64,000 nt of DNA from Macrosoma leucophasiata (Eukaryota; Arthropoda; Insecta; Lepidoptera; Hedylidae), in contig JAWQUS010000022.1 in NCBI GenBank assembly GCA_036365455.1, forward strand, positions 2,232,001 to 2,296,000, given 5' to 3'. Position 1 is the first letter of the stretch, and every line of letters begins with the position of its first letter. The translations under genes were made by a program, and so were the position numbers. Below the pieces are notes generated by a model, which did not search any database, was not told the DNA's origin, and saw nothing but the letters and a program-made list of their open reading frames with translations. Below, one piece after another: positions 12,601-20,157 of this stretch.

Positions 12601-13251
12601 AGGCCCATCTTTGTTTTAAGTTTTCTTATGTGACTTTCTTCATAGTCAGCCAAATAAACAAGTTTTCTTTTTGCGGGAAATATGTATTGGTTTATAATAA
12701 ATAATAATAATGGCAACCCATTATACGTCCCACTGCTGGGCACGAGTCTCTGCCCTTTTTTTGGGGGGGAGGGGGGGGAGGCCTGGATCTTACTCCACCA
12801 CGCTGCTCCAATGCGGATTGGTGGAGGTGGGTGGGTTAGTGGCCAACCCACTGTCGGATGTTTTCAAACCGCCCATAAGGCCCCCGACAAGGTTTAACGA
12901 CTGCTATCCATCGACAGCAACCGGGACCGACGGCTTAACGTGCCCTCCGAAGCACGGAAACGCGCATTTAAATTGCCACTAGCGGTCACCCATCACACTA
13001 CTCGACCGCGCCCGTAGTGCTTAACCGAGTAGATCGTTTACGATCTACACCAGCCGCTGGGCCATGCGCGCTTCTCGCTGCGTATTGGTTTACCTCCATG
13101 GTATTACCTGTATTACATGTAGATCAGTCCCACATACTCCAGAATATTGCACCTTGACAATTACATCGTTTTCGTTAGTTATCTTCGGCATCAGGTAATT
13201 CTCTTCATAGGTTAAGGAGAGATCCTTACCATTGAACACAACTGCCTTCAT
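570..13251 (-). CDS. Zinc-dependent medium-chain (sorbitol/arabinitol-type) dehydrogenase, eight exons
   Basis: The joined exons (13251-13108, 11895-11771, 8031-7862, 6224-6123, 4822-4727, 3352-3275, 2067-1974, 677-570) give 305 residues plus two bases with no stop and consistent phases. Residues 1-150 form the catalytic domain: GVCGTDLH with zinc ligand Cys40, GHEF with His63 and Glu64, structural-zinc cysteines 92, 95, 98 and 106, and Glu151 in CEP. The NAD(P)-binding fold follows with GAGIIG at 176-181 and an acidic residue (Glu200) after the second strand. The family is the polyol branch of medium-chain dehydrogenases, cytosolic enzymes that oxidise sugar alcohols or related diols with NAD(P)+; the exact substrate cannot be read from sequence. 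Usual length is about 340-350, so about 35 residues are missing at the C end (see 46-114). An acceptor lies just before the ATG, so a non-coding first exon is expected (see 13782). Exon 3 has a weak donor (GTGGTC). Introns are full of SINEs and MITEs. Confidence 0.88.
823..1115. mobile_element. Foldback MITE with CATAGAGCAAC ends
   Basis: GC-rich inverted ends (ATAGAGCAACGCGGCCCACC on the left, a CCGGTGTTGCTCTAT-type end on the right) enclose AT-rich sequence with a run of ACAC. Related copies are at 18238-18720, 61213-61772 and 62489-62571. The 154-codon open frame across it is a by-product. Confidence 0.7.
1544..1906 (+). mobile_element. 5S rRNA-derived SINE, near full length
   Basis: The first 110 bases contain TTAAGCACTACGGGCGCGG and TGATGGGTGACCGC, which match the box A and box C parts of the internal 5S rRNA promoter in the right order and spacing. 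A body and a tail ending CCCAGCAGTGGGACGT with an ATT repeat follow. Other copies lie at 5745, 11212, 12702, 16756, 20158, 23540, 26822, 34608 and 35784. Confidence 0.82.
1974..2067 (-). CDS. Dehydrogenase exon 7
   Basis: The exon encodes residues 239-269, with FMRQGGKYVVFGCCPPTHQ, the usual G-G-FG strand of the family. The donor used is GTAAGTG (phase 2); the earlier GT after CATCAG would break the frame. It lies just downstream of a 5S-type SINE at 1544-1906. Confidence 0.85.
2500..2765. repeat. Dispersed repeat ending in an ACTAGCTG hairpin
   Basis: A TCTG-rich tract and a GGCTGGACCGATTT segment lead to a pair of inverted arms: ACTAGCTGCGCCCACAACTT at 2682 and its near complement ending CACAGCTAGT at 2760. 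Related copies are at 17780-18000 and 51630-51957. This is a common lepidopteran interspersed repeat; I do not assign a class. Confidence 0.6.
2777..3247 (+). mobile_element. MITE with AAAGGAGATGTTGC terminal inverted repeats
   Basis: Perfect 14-bp ends, AAAGGAGATGTTGC and GCAACATCTCCTTT, bound 471 bp of sequence that also contains a second internal inverted segment (ACATGGCGGCGATAC against ATTCGCCATGTTGG). No transposase is coded. Same family as 1-44, 21807, 23013, 36293 and 37490. Confidence 0.8.
3275..3352 (-). CDS. Dehydrogenase exon 6
   Basis: This small exon encodes residues 213-238 (DTGFRLVTPDVLDKEKQLYD and then MIVDCT), matching the family segment before the conserved D-C-TG turn. 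Acceptor TTTCAG, donor G/GTTAGC, phase 1. It starts only 28 bp beyond the MITE at 2777-3247. Confidence 0.85.
3485..3680 (-). mobile_element. LINE 3' end fragment
   Basis: On the minus strand this reads the last codons of a LINE reverse transcriptase (a DVWRSTLSAYPVRDLA-type end) followed by a CATA-type tail. It matches the longer piece at 4041-4465. Confidence 0.6.
3726..4566. mobile_element. Cluster of CGATAGGCGGTCGCACC foldback MITE copies
   Basis: One whole copy (about 3791-4037) is flanked by a partial arm on its left. On its right, after the LINE fragment at 4041-4465, is another half copy (4485-4566). The repeated terminal motif CGATAGGCGGTCGCACCCC marks each end. This looks like repeated insertion of related elements into one another. 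Confidence 0.65.
4041..4465 (-). pseudogene. LINE reverse transcriptase C-terminal fragment
   Basis: The minus strand reads 131 codons ending at the natural stop. They include MRSLRKICGVSLTDRVRNE, LRWFGHIERM and GRPRLTYHDQ, the typical post-polymerase region of RTE- or CR1-type LINEs, and a short ATAC repeat follows. It is 5'-truncated, so dead, and sits within a MITE cluster. Confidence 0.7.
4566..4625 (-). mobile_element. Poly(A) SINE fragment
   Basis: A short piece matches the TCAAAATGCAAATGCGTTG block of the SINE family that is near complete at 14476-14759. Confidence 0.5.
4727..4822 (-). CDS. Dehydrogenase exon 5
   Basis: The exon encodes residues 181-212, GNLWVTALHLHGHRDVTVSE and the following helix. 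It completes the GAGIIG loop and the second strand of the nucleotide-binding fold. Acceptor TTTTCAG, donor G/GTAAAT, phase 1. Confidence 0.88.
4935..5740. repeat. GCTGACCCGG dispersed repeat with an insert
   Basis: The left part (AAAATCAATTGCTGTTAGTT) and right part (GTCGGGTCAGCTAGTTATA) are the two ends of a repeat that is about 250 bp when uninterrupted (15737-15985). Here about 460 bp of other sequence (5118-5580) lies between them. No gene was seen. Confidence 0.55.
5745..6053 (-). mobile_element. 5S rRNA-derived SINE, reverse orientation
   Basis: The tail end (GGCAACCC, CCCACTGCTAGGCACGAG) is on the left and the 5S-like part (GATCACCCATCACAC, CGACCGCGCCCGTAA) on the right. The first bases of the 5S part are lost. 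It lies in the intron between dehydrogenase exons 4 and 5. Confidence 0.75.
6123..6224 (-). CDS. Dehydrogenase exon 4
   Basis: The exon encodes residues 147-180: GGLCEPYSCVSHGYD, then VGSKILIVGAGII, the start of the Rossmann dinucleotide-binding fold. Good acceptor (ATTGCAG) and donor (G/GTAAGTCC), phase 1. Confidence 0.88.
6310..6700 (+). pseudogene. LINE 3' end with reverse transcriptase C-terminus
   Basis: The plus strand codes, with frameshifts, for the C-terminus LCVLYRLYNGECS, STVRFSRSFLP, KLWNELPSEVFP and GWQRVGNSPGVANVHRRR. A short 3' UTR ending in an A run follows. A close second copy is at 38408-38805. The pattern is the common end of lepidopteran CR1/jockey-like LINEs. It lies next to dehydrogenase exon 4. 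Confidence 0.7.
6900..7315 (-). mobile_element. LINE 3' fragment interrupted by a MITE
   Basis: The same LINE end as 4041-4465 (ATCTTCACGCCAAGTCCCTT on the plus strand) runs to 7065 and resumes at 7271. The interruption is the 205-bp MITE at 7066-7270. Confidence 0.65.
7066..7270. mobile_element. MITE with TGGTGAGATTCACAG ends, TTA target duplication
   Basis: The ends TGGTGAGATTCACAGACCGC and its complement are perfect. TTA occurs at 7063-7065 and at 7271-7273, while the uninterrupted LINE sequence at 4230-4250 has a single such site. A 67-bp unit inside is tandemly doubled (7091-7157 and 7158-7224). The 3-bp target duplication suggests the PIF/Harbinger type. Confidence 0.82.
7368..7445. 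repeat. Short dispersed repeat
   Basis: About 75 bp (GACAGAGAATATGTAATAAT through CCCGATTTCCCCGCCTCACC) recurs in inverted form at 21345-21440. The class is unknown. Confidence 0.45.
7568..7775 (+). mobile_element. tRNA-derived SINE, 5'-truncated
   Basis: The body (GGCTCGCCACCTGTTACA, AACCGGCGAATCGTGG) and 3' end (GGCGTGAAGTTACGT) match the near complete copy at 61858-62135. The tRNA-like head is missing. Confidence 0.7.
7862..8031 (-). CDS. Dehydrogenase exon 3
   Basis: The exon encodes residues 90-146 including the four-cysteine structural zinc lobe CNLCDFCREGNYQYC and the GGWAEYV motif. The donor (CAAG/GTGGTC) is poor, but the next exon continues the family pattern exactly. The intron's first nine bases repeat the first nine of exon 4 (GTGGTCTT), so the precise junction could slip. 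Confidence 0.85.
8343..9125 (+). mobile_element. TA-flanked DNA transposon relic, possibly pogo-like
   Basis: The ends GGGGAGACTAGGGTAATGGG and the complement of GCTCCCATTACCCTGGTCTC match over about 23 bp with one difference, with TA on both sides. The motif GGGCAATGGGAGC recurs inside (8371, 8709, 8928). At 8811 a short frame MPRKRTRSTINLKKIDKRKI resembles the basic N-terminus of pogo/Jerky-type transposases and then fails. It is a deletion derivative. Confidence 0.65.
9187..9930. repeat. Dispersed repeat (GTGCGAGTTCGACTCGCG to GGTACGGAACCCTAAAA)
   Basis: The start AACCGGACAAGTGCGAGTTC and the end GGTTCC..GGTACGGAACCCT with a GACA run are those of a repeat widespread in Lepidoptera. A related end is at 60400-60500. 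It is interrupted at about 9410-9545 by the foldback element below. Confidence 0.55.
9410..9545. mobile_element. Foldback-type element with GACCACGGAAGCTG core
   Basis: It contains TTTTCGCGAGCTACACTCAT, the core GACCACGGAAGCTGAAAAGC followed by GACCGAAACGTCGG, and ATATACGCGAGATAAATT. The same three blocks occur at 25073-25236 and 40497-40665, and in part at 130-475. Confidence 0.55.
10312..10606 (-). mobile_element. Poly(A) SINE, near full length
   Basis: On the minus strand it runs from GGTAGAGCTCCAGTGACGG through GTGTTCCGGTCAGGTGGT-type sequence to GCATGCTTGTTTGCCACTT-type sequence and an A run. It resembles the GGTGGTAG-headed SINEs of other Lepidoptera, from memory. It lies in the intron between dehydrogenase exons 2 and 3. 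Confidence 0.7.
11030..11205. repeat. Dispersed repeat (GACACACAGCGAGACACATA type)
   Basis: This sequence matches parts of both units of the tandem duplication (30279-30450, 32739-32900) and, inverted, 61350-61600. Its end carries CTCACGGCTGCCAAAAAGGT. It is probably a retroelement 3' end. Confidence 0.5.
11212..11532 (+). mobile_element. 5S rRNA-derived SINE with deleted promoter box
   Basis: Head, body and tail match the family, but about 35 bp covering the box A-like segment is missing, leaving GTAAGCGATGGGTGTGTGAT. It was probably inserted before the loss. Confidence 0.75.
11771..11895 (-). CDS. Dehydrogenase exon 2
   Basis: The exon encodes residues 49-89 with the hallmark GHEFSGVIHEVG, which supplies the His and Glu of the catalytic zinc site. 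Acceptor CAG, donor CG/GTAAGTTTG; the exon ends in phase 2. Confidence 0.88.
12030..12418. mobile_element. DNA element with CACCCATATTCTAAG ends
   Basis: The ends CACTCATATTCTAAGACG and its complement (CTTAGAATATGGGTGTAA on the plus strand) bound about 390 bp that is repeated at 15676-16437. There is no coding capacity; it is a MITE-like element. Confidence 0.6.
12572..12640 (+). pseudogene. Tiny reverse transcriptase remnant
   Basis: The plus strand reads GMGVPQGSIQ, matching the GVPQGS motif of LINE reverse transcriptases, and then loses similarity. It is a fragment of about 60 bp. Confidence 0.45.
12702..13071 (-). mobile_element. 5S rRNA-derived SINE, full length
   Basis: This complete reverse copy has an ATT-type tail at 12702, body, and 5S-like head at 12975-13071 (complement of GTGATGGGTGACCGC, of GGTTAAGCACTACGGGCGCG and of GATCGTAAACGATC). 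It lies 37 bp from dehydrogenase exon 1. Confidence 0.8.
13108..13251 (-). CDS. Dehydrogenase exon 1 (coding)
   Basis: The exon encodes residues 1-48, beginning MKAVVFNGKDL and ending at the catalytic-zinc region GVCGTDLHVIQ. The start was chosen because it is the first ATG after an acceptor (TTTTTACAG) seven bases upstream and gives the usual family N-terminus. The donor is CAG/GTAATAC, phase 0. Confidence 0.88.
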
Positions 13252-13781
13252 TTTGTGCTGTAAAAATATTATTATGTCAATCTACACTCGCCTTTAGATT
13301 TCGCCCGAATACATCATCTGATCCCAGACGAACGGTTCGGATTCCGTAGATGTCACTCCTGTAGGTAGGTACCTACATCGTATTACCACAGTCTAAAGAA
13401 AACGAACATGTACATTACCTATACTGTGGTATTACTGAGTACATAGGTACTCAGGAAATTCACAGAGCCCTCTTCTGTAAAGCGTGAAATCGCGTGTGGC
13501 ACAACGGCTTATTAATCTGTACAATTTCCAAGTGCCAATTCGCGTAATTTTGTTTATAAACTATTCGAGAATATTCATATTAAAAAAATAATGTAGTTCT
13601 GATAATGTATTAATTATTATCATCGTTTTTTTACGATTTTTATTGATCAAACGGTTTTAGCACATATTGAAAATATAACACATAGGTATTTTAACTCTTT
13701 ATTTACCATTTTCAACTTGTGAATTAGATTAAGATGCCGGAACAAGCATTAAAATTTTTTATTTAAATAAAAATAACTTAC

Positions 13782-13850
13782 CTACTGTACAGTTATTCTT
13801 GTCAGTCCGTACACGTCTGTGAACACAGTTGTTCGTTATCACACCACACT
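13782..13850 (-). other. Possible non-coding first exon of the dehydrogenase gene
   Basis: An acceptor directly before the start codon implies an upstream 5' UTR exon. The best candidate donor upstream is CAGTAG/GTAAGTTATT at 13772-13784, preceded by non-repetitive sequence. The right boundary is a guess. No TATA box was recognised. Confidence 0.3.
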
Positions 13851-14140
13851 TTATCTAATGCATACTAATCTACATTGTTTATACAAACATACATTATTGA
13901 CTTCGTATTACATCACTTTAGGTAGTAATTTATTATACCTACAGGTTGTTCATAAAAATATATGATTGAATTTATTTTTGTCAGATTTCATAAAGTACAT
14001 ATCTATCGCATCACTTCATACAGGCAGCCTCATAGATAAATAAATATCTATTCTGTGATCAATTCCAACAAAATTCGTTCTACAATTTTTTAATTTTAAG
14101 TTTTTTCTTAGATTTTTTTTTGATTCTAAACTGGCATTTT

Positions 14141-14183
14141 CACTTAAAATAGCGCCACGAGCATCGGGGCGCTATTTTAAGTG
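14141..14183. repeat. Perfect 16-bp inverted repeat (hairpin)
   Basis: CACTTAAAATAGCGCC and GGCGCTATTTTAAGTG are exact complements separated by 11 bases. No other copy was seen in the window. Confidence 0.85.
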
Positions 14184-14475
14184 TTATGCAGCGGTGGCAA
14201 TGCTCTTTTGAACATTTGAAAACATTTTTTGGGTTATTTATCAAAATTTGTAAAAAGTCGTAGAAAGAAATGTTGTTGGGATTCATCTACAGAGGCTGCC
14301 TACAATAGGTGATCCGCTACAAATAGAATATAACCACTAAGATTCGTTAATTTAAATTAACCCTGTTTAAGTATTTCGCAGAAAAATAAAGTGTCCACTC
14401 GGGATGCCCGACAGAAGTAATAAAACTAAAACAATACGTCAGTAAAAACAACGCGGGATTTTTTTAAATAAGAGT

Positions 14476-14759
14476 ATAATGGTAGTGGTAAACAAGCAAG
14501 CAGTTCACATTGAAGTTAATAGATGACTACAGCCTATAGACACCCACACAATGACCAGAGGTCAAAATGCAAATGCGTTGCCACTCCTGAGGCCTAAGGT
14601 GTTATGTCTCTGGGCCAGAAATTACAGGGTCGTACATTACCACCTGACCGGAACACGATAGACGATAGTGCTGAACACTACCATTTAGCGGCAAGTATAT
14701 TAGGTAATGCGGTGGTGCCTACGCCCGCGAGCTCCGTCACTGGAGCTCTACCACCAGTA
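14476..14759 (-). mobile_element. Poly(A) SINE, near full length
   Basis: It has the same structure as 10312-10606, with CTCCGTCACTGGAGCTCTAC at its right end. A small duplication (GACGATAGACGATAG-like) lies in the middle. Confidence 0.7.
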
Positions 14760-14946
14760 AAGGATTGGTAGCAGAATTAGTGTATCGCCACTTCGATCGT
14801 TAATCCTTAAGTCAAGCGTGGCCATTATGGCCACTCTGGTGAAAATGACGCAAGACCCTGTTGTGGGCATCGTTGTAGAAGGCGTTTATCCTGCAGTATC
14901 CTTAAGCAGTGATGATACCATAGTAAAGGTAAAAGGTAGGTAAAGG

Positions 14947-15282
14947 CAGTGCCGGATAAAGCCGGTGCGGGGCCCGTAGCAAATGTGACCATGGGGCCCT
15001 ACAGTTACATTGCCTACTGAAATTTAGGATGTAAATAAAACAACATTTACGAAAAGGAATCTAAAACAAATTTAGGGGATTCCCCCTGTAAGTATTGTGG
15101 TGTTGCCAACTTGCAACATAATAATATAGGTACCTATATAATTAGTGGTCAACGCTCCCTTTGAGAATAGCTAAGGTGTATTACATATTTGTGTTTTTTT
15201 GGGGCAGCAAATGCTACGGGGCCCCCAATTGCGCGGGGCCCGTAGCATTTGCTACTCCTGCTATATAGCTAATCCGGCACTG
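14947..15282. mobile_element. hAT-type MITE with 8-bp target duplication
   Basis: The ends CAGTGCCGGAT and its complement bound 336 bp, with a second inverted block GGGGCCCGTAGCAAATG/GCATTTGCTAC. The 8-mer GGTAAAGG is directly repeated at 14939-14946 and 15283-15290, the hAT hallmark. No transposase is present. Confidence 0.85.
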
Positions 15283-15675
15283 GGTAAAGGTAAAAGATGA
15301 TACTCTAAGAGTTGGGAAAGATGATACTCTCACAACTTTGTGATAGACGGACAGACAATTCAATATAGGGGCGTAACGAACTTTATTACATAGAGCAGCA
15401 TGCCAAGAAATAAAACAGTTAGCCTGGGTTGCACCACATTTTTTAGTTATTGTAACATTTCACATCCCTCTCTAACTTTACCAGTATAGTGTTAATGACA
15501 ACCTGTATAAAAGTAAACATGATCATAAATGATTTGTTATTCTGTAGATTATTTATACGGTTGGGAATTGTTCGCTGTGTTAACTAGGTATAGAGGGTAG
15601 AGGAAAGGCGTAAGGAGACCGTCCGTTATGTAGGTACCCTTAAAATTATGTTTCATGTGTGTGTGTATCTTCACA

Positions 15676-16437
15676 CCAACACCCATATTCTAAGACATAT
15701 TGTTATTCAGTTTCAGTTTATTTATTTATTTCATACTAGCTGACCCGGCAAACTTCGTATTACCTCAGAATTAAATAATGTGTCAAAGGTTTGATAGATA
15801 CGGACTATTTGTATGGGAAAATAAAATTGTGGTTTTTACTAATTCCCTTCAATTTCTTCATCTTCATATTTTCTTACCTTTTAAACCTTCCCTGGACTTC
15901 CAAAAATCATTCATAAGCCAAATCGGTCCAACCGTTCTCGAGTTTTAGCGAGACTAACAGCAATTGATTTTTTTATATATAGATAATTAAGCTCCTGGAG
16001 AGCACTTTTAGATAATTTTTTAAAAACTCGAAACATTCCTTGACTCACACTCAGCTGAGGACACTTATGAGGACGCCTCGAAATCCATATTCTTAGTTGT
16101 ACTTTGACAGTAACTCATGTGTATGGATTATCATTATTATCATCAGTAACTCATGTGTACGGATTAGATAATTCAGTCTTGAAAATACATTTTTATAGAA
16201 AAATATGGTATTTAATTATATTTCCAGACAGTTCAGACACGAAAAACTTATTGAGCGCAAGAATATGGCGTAAATGTACCTAAATACTCCTCAAATTTGA
16301 CAATTGCTTTCTTTCCTCAAACGAAGGAGAATGTCGAGTTGACGTTATTAGCTACAATTAAGAATACCAACTCCCTTGAGTCAGGTCGAGGCATGATTGG
16401 TCTGTGGGTCGAGGTTACGACTTAGAATATGGGTGCA
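15676..16437. mobile_element. CACCCATATTCTAAG element with insertion
   Basis: The ends match 12030-12418. It is enlarged by a GCTGACCCGG repeat (15737-15985) and a short local duplication of AGTAACTCATGTGTA. Confidence 0.6.
15737..15985 (+). repeat. GCTGACCCGG dispersed repeat, full copy
   Basis: It starts ACTAGCTGACCCGGCAAACT and ends AGACTAACAGCAATTGATTT with an AT tail. It is the cleanest copy of a family also found at 22480, 25013, 28660, 31340 and 62810. Function and class are unknown to me. Confidence 0.65.
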
Positions 16438-16755
16438 AGTGTAAAGGTAGGCAGAGAGTGTAAAGCGCCAGATATAACTTTCAAATATAGCTTTTATTAC
16501 CTCCAAATAAGGTGCCATCTGGTTCAGCAGCCAGATCGCTGATAGTACGTAGGTAAATTTTACAGGAATGAATTAATAAAAAACTTTTCATTAAAAACCT
16601 TTATTCAGAACAAAAAATACAAACATTGAGGGGATCTGCAAATTATAAAATAACTGAGATTCACAAATACACTATCAAATTATACAAAATACAATAAATT
16701 ACACCCAAATATCTACAAATGTGAAAATTGATGAGAAATTTGAATATTGAATATT

Positions 16756-16966
16756 GTACGTGCTTGGGAAGGCACGTTGAGCCGTCGGTCCCGGTTGCTA
16801 TCGATAGATAGCAGTCGTTAAACCTTGTTGGAGGCCTAATAAGCGGTTTGAAAACATCCGGCAGCGGGTTGGCCTCCAAACCGCATTGGAGTAAGCTCCA
16901 GGCCTCCCCCCAAAAAGGGGAGAGACTCGTGCCCAGCAGTGACAAGGGTTGCCATTATTATTATTA
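16756..16966 (+). mobile_element. 5S rRNA-derived SINE, 5'-truncated
   Basis: Only the body and tail are left, starting at GTGCTTGGGAAGGCACGTTG. The 5S-like head is absent. Confidence 0.7.
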
Positions 16967-17069
16967 TGGTTACGAATAAGTTATTGGAAATTGGCGTACA
17001 AGTGTAATCTATATTATTAAAAATGAATGTCTGTATGTCCTTTATAAAATCGTAAACTATGCATTTGAT

Positions 17070-17520
17070 CATGTGTTAATATTTCGCTTCGCATCTTTAG
17101 AATTGAAGTGGCATATCTCAAAAAAATAAGTAAATGACTTTTAAACATCAAACGACTTAAAAATATGTAATCTATCAAATTACGGAATATTTATAAATAA
17201 CTAGCTGTTGCCCGCAGCTTCGCCCGCGTGGATGTCGTTTTATAAATAATTTTTACTGATTTTTTTTTGCTATAAACCTCACGGAGCCCGAGACCTTTCC
17301 AACGAATGCAAAACTTTGGCAATCGGTTCGTGCGTTCTGGAGTTATAGCGTCAGGAAGGAAAACCCGACTTATTTTTATATAGTAGATTTGATAGATTAT
17401 TTACATGTTTTATGTCGTTTGATGTTTAAAAGTCATTTTCTTAATTTTTTGAGATATTATTTCAATCCTAAAGGTGCGATTTATCAGTCGTTGCGCATTA
17501 GCCCACGAAGTCCTATTTTA
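17070..17520. mobile_element. Foldback element split by another repeat
   Basis: Arms of about 70 bp (17104-17180 and 17390-17465) are inverted copies; the shared core is AATGACTTTTAAACATCAAA. Between them at 17193-17390 is a CCCGCAGCTTCGCCCGCGTG-type short repeat. Confidence 0.65.
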
Positions 17521-17779
17521 TTATACTTATTCAAATTTCTCACTATGGCCAATTTTTTTGTAAACACACTAAAGACCAACCACTGAAATGTTACATATAA
17601 AATGTTATCATTATAAAGTGTGTTACCTTAGATAAAGAATTATATAGATGTGATATCCTATTGCCTGTATGAGACAGAACAGCAATAATGTAAGTTCAAT
17701 TAGTCGATAAAACTATGAAATAAAGTATTCTGATTTCCGATGGCGAAAATTTATAAAAAAATAAAATTGGATTGTCTGT

Positions 17780-18000
17780 TTGTAATATAAAAATAATCGC
17801 TTGACTATTATTATAAATACATATGTATGTATACACATTTTTTTTACTACTTTTGTCTGTTAGTCTGTTTGTTTGTCGTTATCTCGGGAACGGCTGGACC
17901 GATTTTGACGGGACTTTCACTGGCAGATAGCTTTATTTATGAATTATATTATACTAGCTGCGCCCACGACTTCGTCCGGGTAGATACTGTACAATCATAA
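17780..18000. repeat. Dispersed repeat related to 2500-2765
   Basis: The GTCTGTTTG tract, GGCTGGACCGATTTTGACGG and ACTAGCTGCGCCCACGACTT match the other copies. The right hairpin arm is missing. Confidence 0.55.
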
Positions 18001-18237
18001 ATTCATTGACTTTCACAAATCATATAAACTTTTTATAATTTATTGCGCTTATTGTTGATATTATTCCTACCATGTCAAGTCTATTCTATTCTTTGTCTAA
18101 TCTTTGACACAAATAACAATTTGCAACACGAGCGACATTTCAGTAATTGGTCTTACTTAAAACAACAGAAAATCGTATTTTTTTAAATGGATTCTTGTAA
18201 GCGGCACGGCTACAGACGGCACTAGTCTACTTCACCC

Positions 18238-18720
18238 ATAAAGCAACACGGGCCACCGGCCGCGGCGGCCCGGAGGGGAGTAATCATATGCAAGCTTTCC
18301 CCTATATCAAAGTACAAGCCCAAGTGGGCCCGATACGTTTAAATGTCTGCGTGAAACAATGAGGTCAATATACATAGTAGACACCGGGTACAAAGAGCCG
18401 GTTCCCTTATATTTTGTACGACGTTTTTACGTCAGCTGTCATGTTACTTTGGAAAAGTGCAGGTAATTGTATGCAAAAATCTAAAACCATGCTATCAAGG
18501 GAAATGTCCAGTCTAGTACTTTAGTAAATATAGGTCAATGGCGTGAAATTGTTTCTGTATTTTGTTAAAGTCAAGGTGTGAGTTTCGCAGTAATAGACGA
18601 TTTTTGTTATGTGCGTGTCACACAAATTTCGCAACGCAAAAAATGACAGACTGTTTTGCATCAGTAATAAACGCTACGGCTACTCCCCTCCGGTCGGCCG
18701 GTGGCCCGTGTTGCTCTATG
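18238..18720. mobile_element. Foldback MITE (CATAGAGCAAC family) with insertion
   Basis: The ends GCAACACGGGCCACCGGCCG and GGTGGCCCGTGTTGCTCTAT pair. About 180 bp around 18362-18540 is not in the copy at 823-1115. Confidence 0.65.
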
Positions 18721-18952
18721 CCTTCGCTATGCCGGCACTATCAGCCTAAAATTGTAAAAATCGAATAATTACAACTCGATAATATATCGATTTATTGATT
18801 TACAGGTACACTAAAAAGTCTATACATTTTTCGAATTAAAAAACATTCGTTTAAAAAATGGATGGAATCGAAAGCAGTCGAAAACATTTCTCACATAAAA
18901 AGTGATTTGGAATTGAACCTCATTGCTTTAATGTGTTAATATAAAACGTTTA

Positions 18953-19443
18953 TCCCCCTTATTCATAAACGTATTTTAGCTGAAGTGTTGCTAATCTCTC
19001 CTTTGTCTTTTTCTACCCTGTGCATTGGACAATACAACTGACAAAGACAAAGCATTCTATAGCTACGGTTGAAACAATGTCTGTAATCCATGATTGTGGC
19101 TACGAATTGCTGCCCCACCCACCTTATTCGCCGGATTTAGCCCCTTCAGGTTATCATTTATTTCCAAATTTAAAAAAACATTTGGGTGGCTCGAAATTTT
19201 CGACCAAAGATGAGGTGATAGTCGCAGTAAACGAGTATTTCGCCAACCTTCCGGAATCTTTTTTTTTCGAGGGGATAAACAAGTTGCAGTTCAGGTGGAA
19301 GAAGTGTGTTGAGCTAGATGGAGACTATGTCGAAAAATAAAAATAAAATTAGACCCACTTTTCTTTCATTTTCTTGGTCGGGCTTCGAACTTTTGGATCC
19401 ACCCTCGTAAAACGTATCTAATGTACGCTTATGAATAAGGGGG
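18953..19443. mobile_element. MITE with TCCCCCTTATTCATAA ends, split by mariner
   Basis: Inverted ends (CCCCCTTATTCATAAACG on the left, CGCTTATGAATAAGGGGG on the right) are flanked by TA. The uninterrupted form is the small MITE at 20552-20695. The interruption at 19066-19407 is a mariner remnant. Confidence 0.8.
19066..19407 (+). pseudogene. mariner transposase C-terminal remnant
   Basis: The frame (from an alternative start at 19020 to 19340) reads HPPYSPDLAPSGYHLFPNLK, then KHLGGSKF, a SFFFEGINKL segment and a terminal GDYVEK. This is the C-terminal third of a mariner (D,D34D) transposase. In this family the motif is LAPSDYHLF with the third catalytic aspartate; here it is LAPSGYHLF, so the Asp is replaced by Gly. 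The 5' two thirds and left inverted repeat are gone. The right end (complement begins CGAGGGTGGATCC) is kept. TA is present on both sides (19064-19065, 19408-19409). Confidence 0.85.
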
Positions 19444-20157
19444 TAAGAGACCAAGAAAGAGGAGAGCATATCAAGGTATGTCTTTATATTAACACACCAA
19501 CAAACACTTCAATTTAAAATTAATATAACAAATAATATATGGGAATGTAATAGAAATATTGTAAGATATTGTTTCATTCTAACTTGATTTTTATTCACAA
19601 AAAAACATTCAATTATTACTAAACAGTTGGCATACAAAACAAAATGGCGGAAGGCAGCCATTTTGAGTTCACAGAAAATCATATAAAATATAAAAAGCTG
19701 TCATTTATTCCACAATTAGTTCCTTTGCTGGTAGCTGAATCCGTGCAAATAAATAAATATATAAGGCTTACTAGGCCGTACAACTAGCGAAAATGAATCT
19801 AATTCAATTATCATTACAAACTTACACTTAAGAGATTCCTATAGTTATGTTTTATAGTAAAAACATTTGGTATTAGGCATAAAAAGTAAAAATGCTTCGA
19901 AGTGGTATTTAAGTTGGTATAACAGAAAATGGCTTCTTGTTGTTCTCTCTCGTTCTTACAATGTGTGCGCGAGCGAGAAGGCACAATTGCTTGCACAATT
20001 TAAGAGCAAGCGAGAGTAATATCGGCAAGTATCAAATTCTTTGTTCTATTTTTTTTAATTATTACATTTTGTAAAATAAATAACGTAGTTATCAATTCCA
20101 TTTTTTTTTTAAATAATGGAGATTAATTTTAATTATTAAAAAATAACCGATTTTGAA

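Larger units (their letters stand above)
13270..14470. other. Upstream region of the dehydrogenase gene
   Basis: No open frame of note and no recognised repeat were seen, apart from the candidate 5' UTR exon (13782) and the perfect hairpin at 14141-14183. This is the least repetitive kilobase near the gene and the place to look for its promoter. Confidence 0.4.
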
